From NCBI GenBank assembly GCA_033398695.1, contig CM065801.1, forward strand, positions 6,014,001 through 6,078,000: a stretch of 64,000 bases of DNA, given 5' to 3'. Under the pieces are notes generated by a model. The model ran no database searches, was not told where the DNA came from, and was given only the letters and a program-made list of their open reading frames with translations. Position 1 is the first letter of the stretch. Each line of letters opens with the position of its first letter. A program made the position numbers and the translations under genes. This stretch comes from Orobanche coerulescens. Its lineage: Eukaryota; Streptophyta; Magnoliopsida; Lamiales; Orobanchaceae. Below, piece after piece: positions 20,366 through 42,062 of this stretch.

Positions 20366-20756
20366 GTAATTATCTGACTTGTCCCTATTTCAATTCTCTC
20401 CTTTTGGGAATTTTTCTTTTGGGGACACGGGTATTTGGGTTCTTTATCTCCCACGCTACTTTGCGGTGGATGAGAGCTCGAGAGAAGTCGGTATCTCTGC
20501 ATGTCGAAGAAAACTGTGTGACGGTCCTGGGGGAGTCACGGAATTGTTGAAAGTCGATACTTGTGGTTGTTGCATACACCACGTATCTGGGTGCGATCTG
20601 ATATCGCCGTTTTTTTGTCGACTTTACTAAACAACAATTAAGGAAAGTAAATCGAGTAACGGTTATGTTACACGCTTTTAAAAGCATCGATTGTGACCGT
20701 TTACATTGTCACTGAAAATCCAACAAGAGTAACTTCCTCTTGTTTATATCTTGTAG
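20366..20756 (+). other. Possible leader intron upstream of Copia gag
   Basis: The donor-like GAG|GTAATT (exon end 20365) pairs with the pyrimidine-rich acceptor TTTATATCTTGTAG ending at 20756, which directly abuts the gag ATG at 20757. No ORF of note lies inside. Splicing is inferred only from these signals. Confidence 0.4.
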
Positions 20757-21146
20757 ATGGCACAAAACTCCAATGTTCATCCGGAGTTCGACATCCTTGA
20801 CCATGCTGGTAAGGAGTACCATAGGTGGGTCTCAGACGTTCGCTTGGCGTTCGTCGGTAAGAGATTTACCACCACCATCTTTCCCTCTAACGAGCCTACC
20901 GCTCAAGAACCGAGCGAGGAAACCAAGGCTAATGCACTGATGTACTTGCGTAGACATATACATCCGTTGTTGAAAAAGTGTTATATGAATATGCAAACCC
21001 CCAAACACCAATGGGATACACTCGAACAACGATTTAATAATGTGCATGATCAGCGCTTCCGAATTGCAACTTCGGTGGGAGCAAATCCGATTTTGGATTA
21101 TGCGAATGTGGAAGCCTATAATCAAGCTATCCTCGATCTTCGCTGA
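20757..21146 (+). pseudogene. gag: Copia gag, N-terminal part
   Basis: The 129-residue frame starts at the ATG that follows the acceptor-like TTGTAG. It has features of a Copia gag: an N-terminal DHAGKEYHRWVSDVRLAF block and the helix LKKCYMNMQTPKHQWDTLEQ, matching the usual 'W...L...F' spacing. It stops near 21146, where the protein should continue with an RxDQ-type segment, and the remainder is frameshifted. Confidence 0.75.
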
Positions 21147-21429
21147 TCTTGGTTTTGTGGTGTCAAGAAGTCTCGATCAAGATTTGATCGAGAAGACTCT
21201 TAACACGTTTCCGTGGGAGCAAGTGTGATTGCTCATCACCGCGTTGCTATGAGGAAGGGATAATTAAAACCTTTAGTGACCAAATCTCCCAACTCGCGAA
21301 AAAAGAAAGACACCATGAGATAATTCTCAATAGCAATGCGCGCCACTGTACGAAGCCGATTCTAAGTGAATCAAAGCTACCCACAGGAAAGCACCACGAC
21401 AAAATAGAAAAGGCAACGCTACTCAGTTT

Positions 21430-21822
21430 TTGCAAGCACCACGGGTGCATGACTCGAGCAAGCGAGGGAAAAGACGAGGTCGTCGTTCCAATGTGTGGAA
21501 GAGGCAAGGTGGCTCGGCCACGGGACCTAGTGAAACCCAACCACGTGGACCGCCTCCTGCCGCCGGGATTGGAACCACTCCAAAGGAAGGTCGGAATTGT
21601 TATACTTGCGGATCGAAGAAGCATACTTACCGCAATTGCAAAGCGCCAAAGAACATCCAAGCTTACTACAAGCACTATAAACAATATTTGACTCAAGAGT
21701 CGAATTATATGGAAGAAGATAATGAGAGTACGGAGGTGAACCATACTGAGATCCAGACTGAGATCCCTCCTCTCACCATTGCGGACAAAGACCAACATAT
21801 GGATGTTGCCGACTTTGACTAG
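21430..21822 (+). pseudogene. gag: Copia gag, C-terminal nucleocapsid part
   Basis: A basic stretch (RGKRRGRRSNVWKRQ) is followed by an intact zinc knuckle CYTCGSKKHTYRNC (Cys-x2-Cys-x4-His-x4-Cys) around residue 57-70 and an acidic tail. The zinc knuckle binds element RNA. The stop at 21820-21822 is followed by 800 bp with no ORF before the protease. Confidence 0.75.
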
Positions 21823-22647
21823 TTTTACGCTTTGGTTATGTTTTGTCTTGTTTCTAGTTTTCGAGAACTACTTTAGATTTTCTATGAATGTAATAAAGCT
21901 GGCCATGATGAATAAAATTCTTTTAATTGCTGTGATTGTGCAAAGACGAATTTTATTTTTCCCTTCGAAAGCATGTTTGGTTTATCACAAAACAATTGCT
22001 CAGTAAATGAATTGCTTGGTTAAATTTGATACATTGGTGGATTTCATCAAAACTTTTGATCAAGACTAGGCGCATCCTCCTTGGTATTTGTTTATGATTT
22101 GAAAGTTCAAACGGAATCAGTGGTTTTTAAACAACCCTAGCTGTACCGACATTCCTACTTTCTCTGCAAGTCTACCAAGTTGGAGTTACCGAAAGGATCA
22201 TTAGCCGAGATATAAATCGAACACCAAGATGCGTTTTGAAGTATTTAAACGCTCCTATGGCCATATTACCATAGTATTGTATCAACAATAATGCCTTTGA
22301 AAAAGACTTCAACCTTGCTCTATCACTCAACAATAGGGAAATACCAAAATAGCAACTTGAAACGAGCACTGAGATCTGAGTTTAATGATCCAGAAAGTGC
22401 ACGACCTATGGACAGAAAGATACGGAAGTCTAGTTTTCAGAACAACTGACCGTTCGTCCATATCCTTCTTAACGAAGAAGTTACTGCTGTTTTAGTGAAC
22501 AAAGGTCAAGCTGCGCGGAAATTATTTCCAGCGATTGTGCTAACTTTGATCCTAACCGACTTGGTCGAATTTCCCCAAACTCGAAGTTAATGAGTTTTCG
22601 CTATGTCTTTAATCACAAGACTAATCGAGTTTCATGTCTTATTGTAG
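21823..22647 (+). other. Gag-pol spacer, possible intron
   Basis: This 825-bp AT-rich stretch has no coding frame, although gag and pol are usually fused or nearly adjacent in Copia. It ends with TTTCATGTCTTATTGTAG (22647) directly before an in-frame ATG of pol, which mirrors the junction before gag. An intron removed to make a pol message is one explanation. An inserted fragment is the other. Confidence 0.4.
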
Positions 22648-23793
22648 ATGTCTCGTGGCGAAATTGAGTGCCTTGCTGATAGTGGAACAACCCACATTAT
22701 TCTTCGGAATAGGCAATTATTCAAGGATATTGTGCCATACATATCCTCAGTGACAACAATGATTGGTTCCTCCCAAGTAATTCAAGGGAGGGGACCTTCT
22801 CATTTCTTGCTACCTAATGATACGCATATTAATGTCACAAATGCTCTCTATGCCCCAAGAGCAAACCGAACCTTGCTAAATTTTAGGGACATCCGTGCCA
22901 ACGGTTATCACCTTGATACACATTGTGAGAATGTGACAGAATTTTTGTGTGTTACTCTGGCAGAATGCGGAAGACGCCGCGTTCTCGAGAAACTTATGAG
23001 TCTAAGTAGTGGTTTATACCAGACTACAATAAGGGTTATTGAATCCTATGCTGTGAGTCACGAACTATGTGATTCCGAAGCATACCAACTATGGCATGAC
23101 CGACTCGGTCACCCTGGACGCGACATGATGATTCGCATTTTGAAAAACTCACATGGTCATCCGTTTTTCAAGTCCAGAAAACGATTGGAAGCACCACTCG
23201 ATATCGGCATTGATGTGAGTGAGCTTGATACCGTATCACCGGGACTAAAGATCGCACGCCCTGATAAGGTTGACGGTGCATCTCTCGTAAATCCCGAGGC
23301 TTCCGTGGCAATTTCTAATGCCCATAATTCATTTTGTAAAGCCTGTTCACTAGCAAAGTTGATACCCTCTCCGTCCTTTGCTAAAGACTCAACACAAAAC
23401 ATTCGCTTCTTACAAAGAATTCAAGGGGACATATGTGGACCTATTCAGCCAGAGTGCGGACCATTCAGATATTTTATGGTTCTGGTTGATGCATCGACGC
23501 GATGGTCACACGTCGCTCTGCTATCCACGAGAAATGCTGCATTTGCTAAACTCCTAGCACAAATCATCAAGTTACAGGCTAACCACCCCGACTTCCCAAT
23601 CTCGTCATTAAGATTGGACAATGCTGGAGAGTTTACGTCAAAGTCTTTTGACGACTATTGCATGTCGCCCGAGCATTGGTATTGCGCACCAACTTGTCGA
23701 TTTCTGCCTGGGGTTATGCAATTTTGCATGCGGCTATACTTATTCGCTTTCGACCCACTGCCAATCAACCGTTTAGTGCGTACCAGTTGGTAA
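22648..23793 (+). pseudogene. pol: Copia protease, gag-pre-integrase and integrase core
   Basis: The protease motif DSGTTH lies at 22678-22695. The gag-pre-integrase block (YQLWHDRLGHPGRDM with a following FCKACSLAK) carries the His-His-Cys-Cys zinc site. The integrase core shows the first Asp in QGDICGP and the second in RLDNAGEFTS. After DDYC the family pattern is lost, as expected from a deletion that removed the third catalytic residue region. The frame then runs into unrelated residues. Confidence 0.8.
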
Positions 23794-23984
23794 CTGGATA
23801 TGAGCCTGATATTTCACACTTACGCATTTTTGGTTATGCAGTCTATGTGCCAATTACGCCTCCACAGCGTACTAAAATGGGTCCGCAAAGACGATTAGGT
23901 ATATATGTTGGCTATGAATCGCCTAAAATTGTCCGCTATTTGGAACCTTTGACAGGAGATTCACATCGCAAGATTTTCATATAG
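23658..23984 (+). pseudogene. pol: Copia integrase C-terminal part
   Basis: This resumes in another frame with LRTNLSISAWGYAILHAAIL, YEPDISHLRIFGYAVYVPI and RRLGIYVGYESPKIVRYLEP, blocks typical of the end of Copia integrase. The overlap with the previous frame shows that the deletion and frameshift lie near 23655-23700. Confidence 0.75.
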
Positions 23985-24078
23985 TCACTTTGATGAGACA
24001 AACTTCCCGTCGTTAGGGGGAGAGAGGAATCGAACGATTCTAGTTGAACGCCAGGAAATTGTCTGGTGTGCTCCCTCC

Positions 24079-24393
24079 TTGCCTCATCAAGATCCCCGCA
24101 CAGCTCAATCCGAGCTAGAAGTGCAACGTATTCTCAGTCTTCAGAAAGTTGCGGATTCGATGCCCGACAGCTTTACTGATACTGCGAAAGTGACAAGATC
24201 TACCATTCTCACTGCGAATGTTCCTGCAAGGTTAGAAGTCCCAGTTATAGGGCAAGGTTCAGCCGCCCAAAGGAATGATGCCCTCGGCGTCAATCTTAGT
24301 GGTGGGACGGCTGCTTCGGCTGCTCTTATCCCTGCTCGAAAGAGGGGGAGGCCAGTGGGTAGAAAGGATACCGAACCTCGAAAGAGAAGATGA
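24079..24393 (+). pseudogene. pol: Copia integrase-RT linker
   Basis: A 104-residue frame with a basic tail (PARKRGRPVGRKDTEPRKRR). This matches the low-complexity basic linker found between integrase and RT in this group. No catalytic residues. Confidence 0.55.
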
Positions 24394-24591
24394 ACGGAGG
24401 CACAAAATCCTCTCATCATCGACACAGTGACTCCGTCACACGAGATTATCTCTGACTACGGATATGTCCTCGAATCAACAATGGAACAATCGACGGACGC
24501 GTCGGAAACTTTGTTGATGTCAGAAAATAAAGAAATCTCGATGCAATGTACGAGTGAATACGCATTTATCGACAGTCGCCCACGCTAGTCG

Positions 24592-24896
24592 ATGATGCTT
24601 TTGCCTACTCCGTCGCTCAAGATATTATTGAAGACGACGATGCTGAGCCGCGCTCGGTTGCTGAATGTCAACAACGAGCCGATTGGCCGAAATGGAAAGA
24701 TGCAATGCAGGCTGAACAAGACTCAATGGCTAAACGTGAGGTATTTGGCCGTATCGAGCCAATACCCGTGGGCGTTAAACCAGTTGGACATAAGTGGGTC
24801 TTTGTTCGTAAACGCAATGATAAGGATGAGGTCATGCGTTACAAGGCGAGACTAGTTGCCCAAGGCTTCTCGCAGCGCCCTGGCATTGACTACTAG
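24592..24896 (+). pseudogene. pol: Copia RT N-terminal part
   Basis: Frame from about 24705 contains KWVFVRKRNDKDEVMRYKAR and LVAQGFSQRPGIDY, the highly conserved start of Copia RT. It ends at a TAG (24894-24896) where the family has a Glu codon (GAG), a one-base nonsense change. The next frame continues in phase at 24897. Confidence 0.8.
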
Positions 24897-24914
24897 GAGA
24901 CGTATTCTCCCGTT

Positions 24915-26402
24915 ATGGACATCATCACTTTTCGCTACTTAGTCAGTTTGGTAGTGTCCGAAAAACTGAACATGCAGCTTATGGATGTGGTTACAGCGTA
25001 TCTCTATGGGGATTTAGATACGGATATTTATATGAAAGTCCCTGAAGGGATTTCATTGCCCAAATCAAGTAGCTCTAAACCACGGAGCGCTTACGCTGTG
25101 AAATTGCGTCGTTCACTGTATGGGTTGAAACAATCCGGAAGGATGTGGTACAACCGCCTACGTGAATACTTGGTTGGGAATGGATACGAGAATAGTGACA
25201 TCTGTCCATGCATCTTCGTGAAAAGAACAGATACAGGATTCGTGATTGTAGCCGTCTATGTAGATGACATGAATGTCATCGGTATCATAGATGAGGTCAA
25301 TGAAACGGCCCGCTACCTTAAATCCGAATTCGAGATGAAAGATCTGGGGAGGACTCGATTATGCTTGGGCTTAGAGCTAGAACATCGAGATGATGACATA
25401 CTCATTCATCAGTCTGCCTATGTCCACAAAATGCTCAGGCGATTTAGTATGGACAAGGCACATCCTCTTGCTACCCCCATGATTGGTCGAAGTCTGGAAA
25501 TGAACAAGGATCCGTTTCGTCCCAAAGAGGAGGATGAAGAGGTCCTTGGAGCAGAAACACCGTACCTTAGCGCAATCGGTGCGTTATTGTATCTGGCTCA
25601 ATGTACTCGTCCAGACATCGCATTCTCTGTGAATCTGTTAGCGAGATTTAGCTCCGCTCCCACGATAAGGCATTGGAATGGAGTAAAACACATCTTTCGA
25701 TACTTGAAAGGCTCCAGTGACCTTGGATTGTTCTTTCCTTACGCAAGAGAGAGCGATATTCCGAAAGGAATTGTTGAGGTTAAGACTATGCATACCGACC
25801 GTCGATCTTCCTCTGATATTGCAGCTAAGCATGGTAGCTTGACTACCAGAAGTGCTAATGCGAGCAAGCTTACCCCTTATGCAGAGAATCCTAACGACAC
25901 GTTAGTTGGATATCCTGAAGACTGTTATCTCTCTGACCCGCATAAAGGACGTTCCCAAACTGGTTATGTATTCACCATTGGGAATACGGCGATATCTTGG
26001 CGATCTACCAAGCAGACCCTGGTTGCTACTTCCTCGAACCATGCAGAGATAATTGCATTGCACGAATCCGTAAGGGAGTGCATTTGGCTACGGTCAATCA
26101 TAGACCATATACGAGGAACGTGTGGATTAAATCCCACTACAGCAACCCCTACTTGCATCTTTGAGGACAATGCGGCATGCATTGAGCAGATGAAGTTAGG
26201 TTTCATAAAGGGTGACAATACCAAGCATATTGCGCCGAAGTTCTTTTATAATCAGCAGCAGCAGAAATTGCTGAATATCGAAGTGAAACAAGTGAGTTCC
26301 GATGAGAATATCGCAGACTTGTTCACTAAGTCTCTGCCAAAATCTACATTTGAGAAACATGTGAGAAGCATCGGCATGTGTCGATTATATGAGCTCAACT
26401 AA
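24915..26402 (+). pseudogene. pol: Copia RT and RNase H, 495 residues intact
   Basis: It carries the RT palm with DVVTAYLYGDLD, SLYGLKQSGRMWYNRL and the catalytic YVDD at 25257-25268. RNase H starts near residue 330 with the conserved [16 protein letters not shown] block, then FEDNAACIEQM and KHIAPKFFY, and ends at LFTKSLPKSTFEKH. This is the normal end of a Copia polyprotein, 200 bp before the 3' LTR. Except for the nonsense codon upstream it appears undamaged. Confidence 0.85.
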
Positions 26403-26596
26403 TGATAGCTCGACGGAATGAGTTGTCATGTATACCTCAGGGGGAGTATACTTCACATGATTCTGACATTTGTAGTTGGTGCGTTGCGCTCTTTTTCCTC
26501 ACCAAAGTCTTTGTTTTTCCCACGGGGTTTTATTTAACTTGGAAAGGTTTTTTACCGAGGCAACACCTTGTGCACCATGTTAGTATTAGCGTTCGA

Positions 26597-26607
26597 CACA
26601 GGGGGAG
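26597..26607 (+). other. Polypurine tract of the Copia element
   Basis: CACAGGGGGAG abuts the 3' LTR start TGTTCC at 26608. A second GGGGGAG string lies at 26440-26446, just after pol. Confidence 0.8.
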
Positions 26608-26836
26608 TGTTCCGGGAAATCCTTCCCGTATTGGTGTCTTACCTAATACTAGTTGTAGGGGATAAGTTATGGAAGGTTCTAGACTCTTCCATAAGTAGTA
26701 GGATCCTGTTAGATGTCTTACCTTAACTAGGAATCCTATGTATGGAAGGACTCTCTTTGTAATGCCTATATAAAGGCTCCTCTATTCATTGTTATCAATA
26801 CAATTGATTTGCTGTCTTTTACTTTCTCCTCAAACA
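26608..26836 (+). repeat. 3' LTR of the Copia element
   Basis: 229 bp, near-identical to 19465-19696 apart from a few substitutions and a short deletion near GGGATAAG. It is followed by the target duplication ATATG (26837-26841). Confidence 0.9.
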
Positions 26837-26841
26837 ATATG

Positions 26842-27733
26842 TTTAATAGATTCATAGTTTTATATCCAATCAGGGGCATATGTCTAAGTAAATCTTAGGC
26901 ATGTGCATAATACTAATTGAAACTAGTAAATTAAATTTCTAACTAACAATTATCAAATCCATCATGATCGCATAGCAAAATAAAAGTAAATAATTTATTT
27001 ATCTTTAGACATGACAGAACATGTGAATTAATGAATAACAATATTGATTAGTGAAATGACAGTTTGCTTAATAAAAAGTGTAAATTATTAAATACAAATG
27101 CATACTTCGAAGCATCAGGAAAATGTGCTTTATCCAGAAAATAAAAAATAAATAAAATTATTCAGTCAATTAATAATAAAAAAATTTCTTAAATGGACTG
27201 TTCACAAGACTAAAATTAAATTATTTACAAAATATTTTATAATTAAACTATAGAAACAATTTGAACGATTCCCAAGCATCAATGCATTAGTTAAATTATT
27301 TACAAAATATTGTAAAATTGAACTATAGAAACAATTTGAACGATTCTTAAGCATCAATGTATTCTTATCTTATGTACCCACTTTGACTAGAAAAGTCAGC
27401 TAATGATGATTGGATATATATATATAGAGAGAGAGAGAGAGGGGTATCTTCCAGTGGGTTTCTTCTTAACACAAAAAACAATGAAAAATGCAAATTGGGG
27501 ATTTGGAGATAAGGACCACCACTTTTGCTTCAGACACATCAACTTGTCTGACAAACATTGTTTCTTTACTTGCGTCCAAAGGAAAATAAAAATGAAAAAA
27601 CAACCCTGGAAAAACTGTGCCCCCTACTCTCTCTCTCTCTCTCTCCCTGGAAAAATAAAAGGATTAATGAATAATGATAGAAACTACCTTAAATTTAGTT
27701 ACAAGTTAAAACTATTAAATTTATTGGGACACC
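26842..27733. other. AT-rich intergenic DNA with small tandem repeats
   Basis: No gene seen. It holds a 75-bp tandem duplication (27216-27290 and 27291-27364, sharing CTATAGAAACAATTTGAACG), a TA/AG microsatellite at 27413-27443 and a CT run near 27630-27645. Confidence 0.6.
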
Positions 27734-27960
27734 CTTAGGGCTAGTAACGAGCCGAGCTGAGTCGAGTTGAGTCGAGTTTTGGCTCAATGGATCACTCCAG
27801 TGATCGTTAGAATTTTAGGTCTGCTCGTGATCGTGATCGGCTCGTCAGGTTTTCGAGTTGCTCATGAACTGTTCAAAAAGCTCGACTCGGTTTTTGCGAG
27901 CGCCCGACTCATTTTTGCTCGCGGTCGTCGGCTCATTAAAGCTTGAAAATGAACTTATTT
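27734..27960. mobile_element. Truncated hAT-type MITE (GAGCCGAG family)
   Basis: It begins TTAGGGCTAGTAACGAGCCG, then GAGTCGAG repeats and an inverted set of GCTCG motifs. It resembles the complete element at 29685-30052, but no terminal repeat or target duplication is seen on the right. Decayed or truncated. Confidence 0.5.
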
Positions 27961-28603
27961 GTTCCAAAAGTTACATAATTATGCAATATAAATACAACCC
28001 ATTAAAAAGTTAATAAGTCTCAAAAATCGTGCAAATATTCATACAAAACCATTTAAAAATATTCGTACAAAATGGAACGAAACCTTCTGAAATACAAACA
28101 CAATCTCACAGGTCTAGTAAAACTTCTCAATCACCCAAGAGGTATGGCTAGCTGCATCAAGAAGAACGGTGTCCTCATAAGATGAGAGAAAGTAGCCAAG
28201 AGAATGATCCCTCTACATATGACCAAGCGATGGTAGATGTTGACGAGAGGCTATGAAAGCTGAAATAGACTAATCAGGTCGGGACTTTAGTGGATCGTCC
28301 TAAGGGCATGGTGCCTATTGGAAATAAATAGATCTAGAAAAGAAAGACTGATGGATATGACAATGTTGATACCTATAAGGCCAGGCTTATGACAAAAAGG
28401 TATTCCCAAATAGAGGGAATCAATTACTTCAACAATATGATACACTGCAACATTATAGACGGAAAATCTAGTTGGTGCGGGATTCTTTTTTCCCTAAATT
28501 TTACAAGAGATCGAGTTTAATTCCCCATCAACCAACTACATAGGCGGATGTACATGAAGCCTAGTGGTGCACGCACCACCAGCATTTTTGTTAATTACAC
28601 TAA
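27961..28603. other. Intergenic DNA, nothing recognised
   Basis: AT-rich and without ORFs. Around 28220-28560 a few broken frames and strings such as GGACTTTAGTGGATCG hint at an old retroelement fragment, but I cannot name it. Confidence 0.4.
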
Positions 28604-29026
28604 GGGCATGTTTACTAGCAGTTTAATGAAACTTATTGGTTTCTTATGGTTTTTTCGGACAGCTGATAATGTGTTTACCAGAAACTTAATTAATAAGATA
28701 GCAGCTTAATGGGACAGTGATCCATCAGCTCCTTATTCGGTAAGCTATCATCTTAATGGAACCAAATGACTATTATAACTAGATATTGTGTTATATTATT
28801 ATGATGTTGTTCAATTTATAATTGTATGGTGTTGAACTATTTTGGATACAAATATTTAATATATTTTTATATATATCAAGGGAGTAAAATGGTCATTTCT
28901 GCCATTCAGATAGTTGATTCAGCAATGCAGGTAAACAACATTTCATCTTTATCCAGACAGACAACATAATCCAAACAGATAACTTATTCCACTCAGATCT
29001 TAATGGCAGAGTTGGTAAACAGCCCC
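28604..29026. mobile_element. PIF/Harbinger-type (Tourist-like) MITE, 423 bp
   Basis: Ends GGGCATGTTTACTAGCAG and GAGTTGGTAAACAGCCCC are inverted repeats with mismatches. The trinucleotide TAA flanks both sides (28601-28603 and 29027-29029), the normal PIF/Harbinger duplication. Interior is AT-rich and non-coding. Confidence 0.75.
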
Positions 29027-29684
29027 TAAGTGTGTTTAATTAGGTATTAAGGTTCTATTAAATTATAAAACTAGGAACATAGTTGGTTGAGTGGTTTATA
29101 ACCTAGTTTCATAACAAGTTCGATTGAATTCACTAGTGAACAATGTTGTTTGCGACCCAATGAGGGTGGATTCTAATATCCACCTTTTTAACTAAGGTTA
29201 CATCTTTTTTATTTATTATTTTCTCAAACTTAAATAAATCACTCAACCAAACATATTATAATTGCGTCACGTCCATCATATTATCATAAAAGTTCACTTG
29301 ATTGCAATAAACCAAATGATGGGTTGATCAACCAAACAAACACTAAATATGGTATTAATCCAAGTCTTTAAATAATTGATTTGTCTATCGACATTAGACA
29401 TATCATCATTAACCGTTTACATTTTCTTATTTCAAGTATAGTGATTTTTTGGTGAGTGAAGCTTCTTATTGTTTCTGAAGAGAGCAATTAAATTAACGAG
29501 TTAATAATTCAATTTGAACAATTAGATATCCCTTACTACAAATGCAATATGTAAAATATGTATCCATGACTGCAAGTGCAATATATAAATATTTAAATTT
29601 TGTGAAGATATTGATCGATGAAAATAAAATAATATTTGTTCGATTTATATGAAAATTTTCCTTTGCAAAATAATTGATTGTATC
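29027..29684. other. AT-rich intergenic DNA
   Basis: No gene or repeat that I can name. A short minus-strand open frame near 29493-29762 crosses the MITE boundary and is not credible. Confidence 0.4.
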
Positions 29685-30052
29685 TAGGGCTGCAAACGAG
29701 CCGAGCCGAGTCGAGTTTTGACCCAACCGATGCTTGATATTATTCAAAACAACTAGATTCAAGCAGTATTTCGAGCGCTCGCGGGCGGCTCACAAGCATA
29801 TTTTTTTTACCTTTTTTTATTTTATTATTTCTTCTTTTTATGTTTTGTTAAAAATAGTAAAAAAAAACTATCAATTTTAAATCTAATTACTATTATTATT
29901 GTTAATCATTAAATATTATGAATAGTTATACACGTACAAAAAAATAAAAAAAATTAAGCGGCTCTCGAGCTAAGTATTCACGAGCTTGAGTCGAGCATTG
30001 ACCGAGCATGCTCGCGAGCGCTAGCGAGCATCTCAGCTCGTTTGCAGCCCTG
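29685..30052. mobile_element. hAT-type MITE with intact 8-bp target duplication, 368 bp
   Basis: Left end TAGGGCTGCAAACGAGCCGA and right end CAGCTCGTTTGCAGCCCTG are inverted repeats. ATTGTATC lies at 29677-29684 and again at 30053-30060, the eight-base duplication typical of hAT elements. The sub-terminal regions are rich in GAGC/GCTCG hexamers, as expected for transposase-binding sites. Confidence 0.85.
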
Positions 30053-30261
30053 ATTGTATCCAAATATCGGTATCTATAATGAGAAGAAGTTGTGAATGCC
30101 GTTCCTTCCATTCATCATCATATTTTTTATTGAATGACGACTGGCGATGGCGTGAGGGAGATGAAATGTGCAAGGTCAAATTTGTGGGTTGCGGCCGATG
30201 GAGAGAGGAGAAACAGAAAATAGGTTAAGTAATTAATATAAATAAATTTCAATTTTTAAGA

Positions 30262-30423
30262 CTGACCCGATGGCCAACCCGGTAGCCCGGGCAGCCCGCC
30301 CGTTAGGCCCGCAGGCTAATTAGTCCGGGCCAAAAAGTCCCGGATTTAAATGGGCTGTCCTAACCCTGTTTTTAGCGGGTTAAACGGGCTGGCCCGACGG
30401 ACCCGGGCCCAATTAACATCTCT
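30262..30423. mobile_element. hAT-type MITE remnant (GGGCCCG-rich)
   Basis: The stretch holds AGCCCGGGCAGCCCGCCCG, TAAACGGGCTGGCCCG and the right end GGGCCCAATTAACATCTCTA, a common plant hAT end. No matching left end found. Confidence 0.5.
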
Positions 30424-31456
30424 AGTTAAGAGCCTATTCGTAGATTAGATGAGCCCCAAACGTGTCAATATGTGGTTGAAATTCAGTTCAACGCCTTCTC
30501 CATCCAAATAAATATTTGAATAGTTAATAAAAACTAATGTACTAAAGCCTCGAAAAAGAGATGATGCGAGCTTATAAACTAATTTTTGGGACAAAATCTA
30601 AATATAATGGGCACATATGAGGTGGTCAACTCTAAGTTGACCTTTTTTTTTCGAGCCTTTCAGAAAGGCGAGGGCGTTTCTATCAAGCTTCAAGGCTAGG
30701 CGACGCCCAGGCGGGCCTTTTCAGAACACTGCTTATGGTACATTACTGAAGCTATTCTCACATGGTCCAATCCAGACAACCTGATTATAATAGTAAAACA
30801 AGTGAATTACCAAACTCACAATAGTGAATCATTGGTTCCATGCCTAAAAATTATAATAACATTGAAATAGCCAAGAAACTAGTCAAATCTCCACGGCGCG
30901 GAAAATTGTAAATTTAGGGAATCTATGTACCCATACAGTACCATTCCGTTTGTATGCATTCGCTATTGGATCAAATGATTATTTCATCCAACGGTGAATA
31001 CACATACTGATACAAGTATGGTGGTACCTTAAAATTCAAAGTGTTGGTTTGTGGCATCCAACAACACAGTACTACTACTGTCTTCTATATGGATGGAAAA
31101 CGAGCACCATAATAAGAAAGCTGTCCTTAGGCCGACAACAATCCATATGGATCACCCTTTCAACGGAAACCCTGAATGTCGAGCGCCATTTGAGGTTGTG
31201 GCAATCCTCAGGTTCCCATACACGACCTCAGTCGCTATCATGTATACATGGTTGTATACATGGTTGGGATTAACTACTATATTGGCGAATGGATAGAAAA
31301 CATGTACAATGTGCAATGTTGGGTTCCAAGTCCAAAATCGCCTTATTTCCTGTTTGTTGTTAAATTTTGCCTGTAAATATTTTCTTATACTCGGGGAAAT
31401 TATCGCCAATAATAGTAAACTAATGGGAAATTTTGTGAGTATACAAAACCTGACTG
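30424..31456. other. Intergenic DNA downstream of PEX6
   Basis: No gene seen. A GGCGACGCCCAGGCGGGCC block near 30700 looks like another MITE fragment. A direct repeat, ATGTATACATGGTTG and its partial copy, lies at about 31240-31268. The PEX6 3' UTR must lie in the last few hundred bases, but no strong poly(A) signal stands out. Confidence 0.5.
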
Positions 31457-41875
<10,419 letters not shown>

Positions 41876-42062
41876 TATCCCCAGAAATGTCCAAAACCCC
41901 CTAAAAATAGATACAGGATCATAGATATGTGTGTTTTTGGAAATTGAGCAACTCAGGGGTATTTTCGTAACACGAAGGATCGTAGAAGCTTACCCTTATC
42001 CCACATCGGGAGACCGAAACCTTGTATCATAATTTATATTCAGCTTCTCAAACCATCGCGTC
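41876..42062. promoter_or_regulatory. Shared divergent promoter of PEX6 (-) and the 7SL-like gene (+)
   Basis: The plus strand has the plant USE ATCCCACATCG at 41998-42008 and a TATA element TTATATT at 42034-42040. The ~25-bp spacing between them is the one known for Pol III snRNA-type promoters in plants (Pol II versions are about 10 bp longer). PEX6 starts at 41875, so its promoter and 5' UTR must fit in the 120 bp before the USE or overlap it. Confidence 0.8.

Larger units (their letters stand above)
19465..26836 (+). mobile_element. Complete Ty1/Copia retrotransposon (Bianca-like?), 7.4 kb, short LTRs
   Basis: LTRs of 232 and 229 bp (TGTTCCGGGAAATCC...CTCAAACA) flank it, with the target duplication ATATG on both sides. 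Order inside is gag, protease, integrase, RT and RNase H, the Copia order. The total is long for a plant Copia because of a GC-rich leader and an 800-bp gag-pol spacer. Lineage is a guess from the short LTRs and the TTATCAGCACG-type primer-binding sequence. The pol frames carry several lesions, including a deletion in integrase and one in-frame TAG in RT, so this copy is inactive. Confidence 0.9.

Noticed and set aside
27403..27738. 111-codon frame starting in a TA/AG microsatellite
   Set aside because: The start is in simple repeat, the composition is Lys/Asn/Ser-rich, and it runs into a CT microsatellite. No homology recognised.
31049..31296. Two short plus-strand frames downstream of PEX6
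   Set aside because: 74-81 codons, no domain, partly overlapping each other and a small direct repeat.
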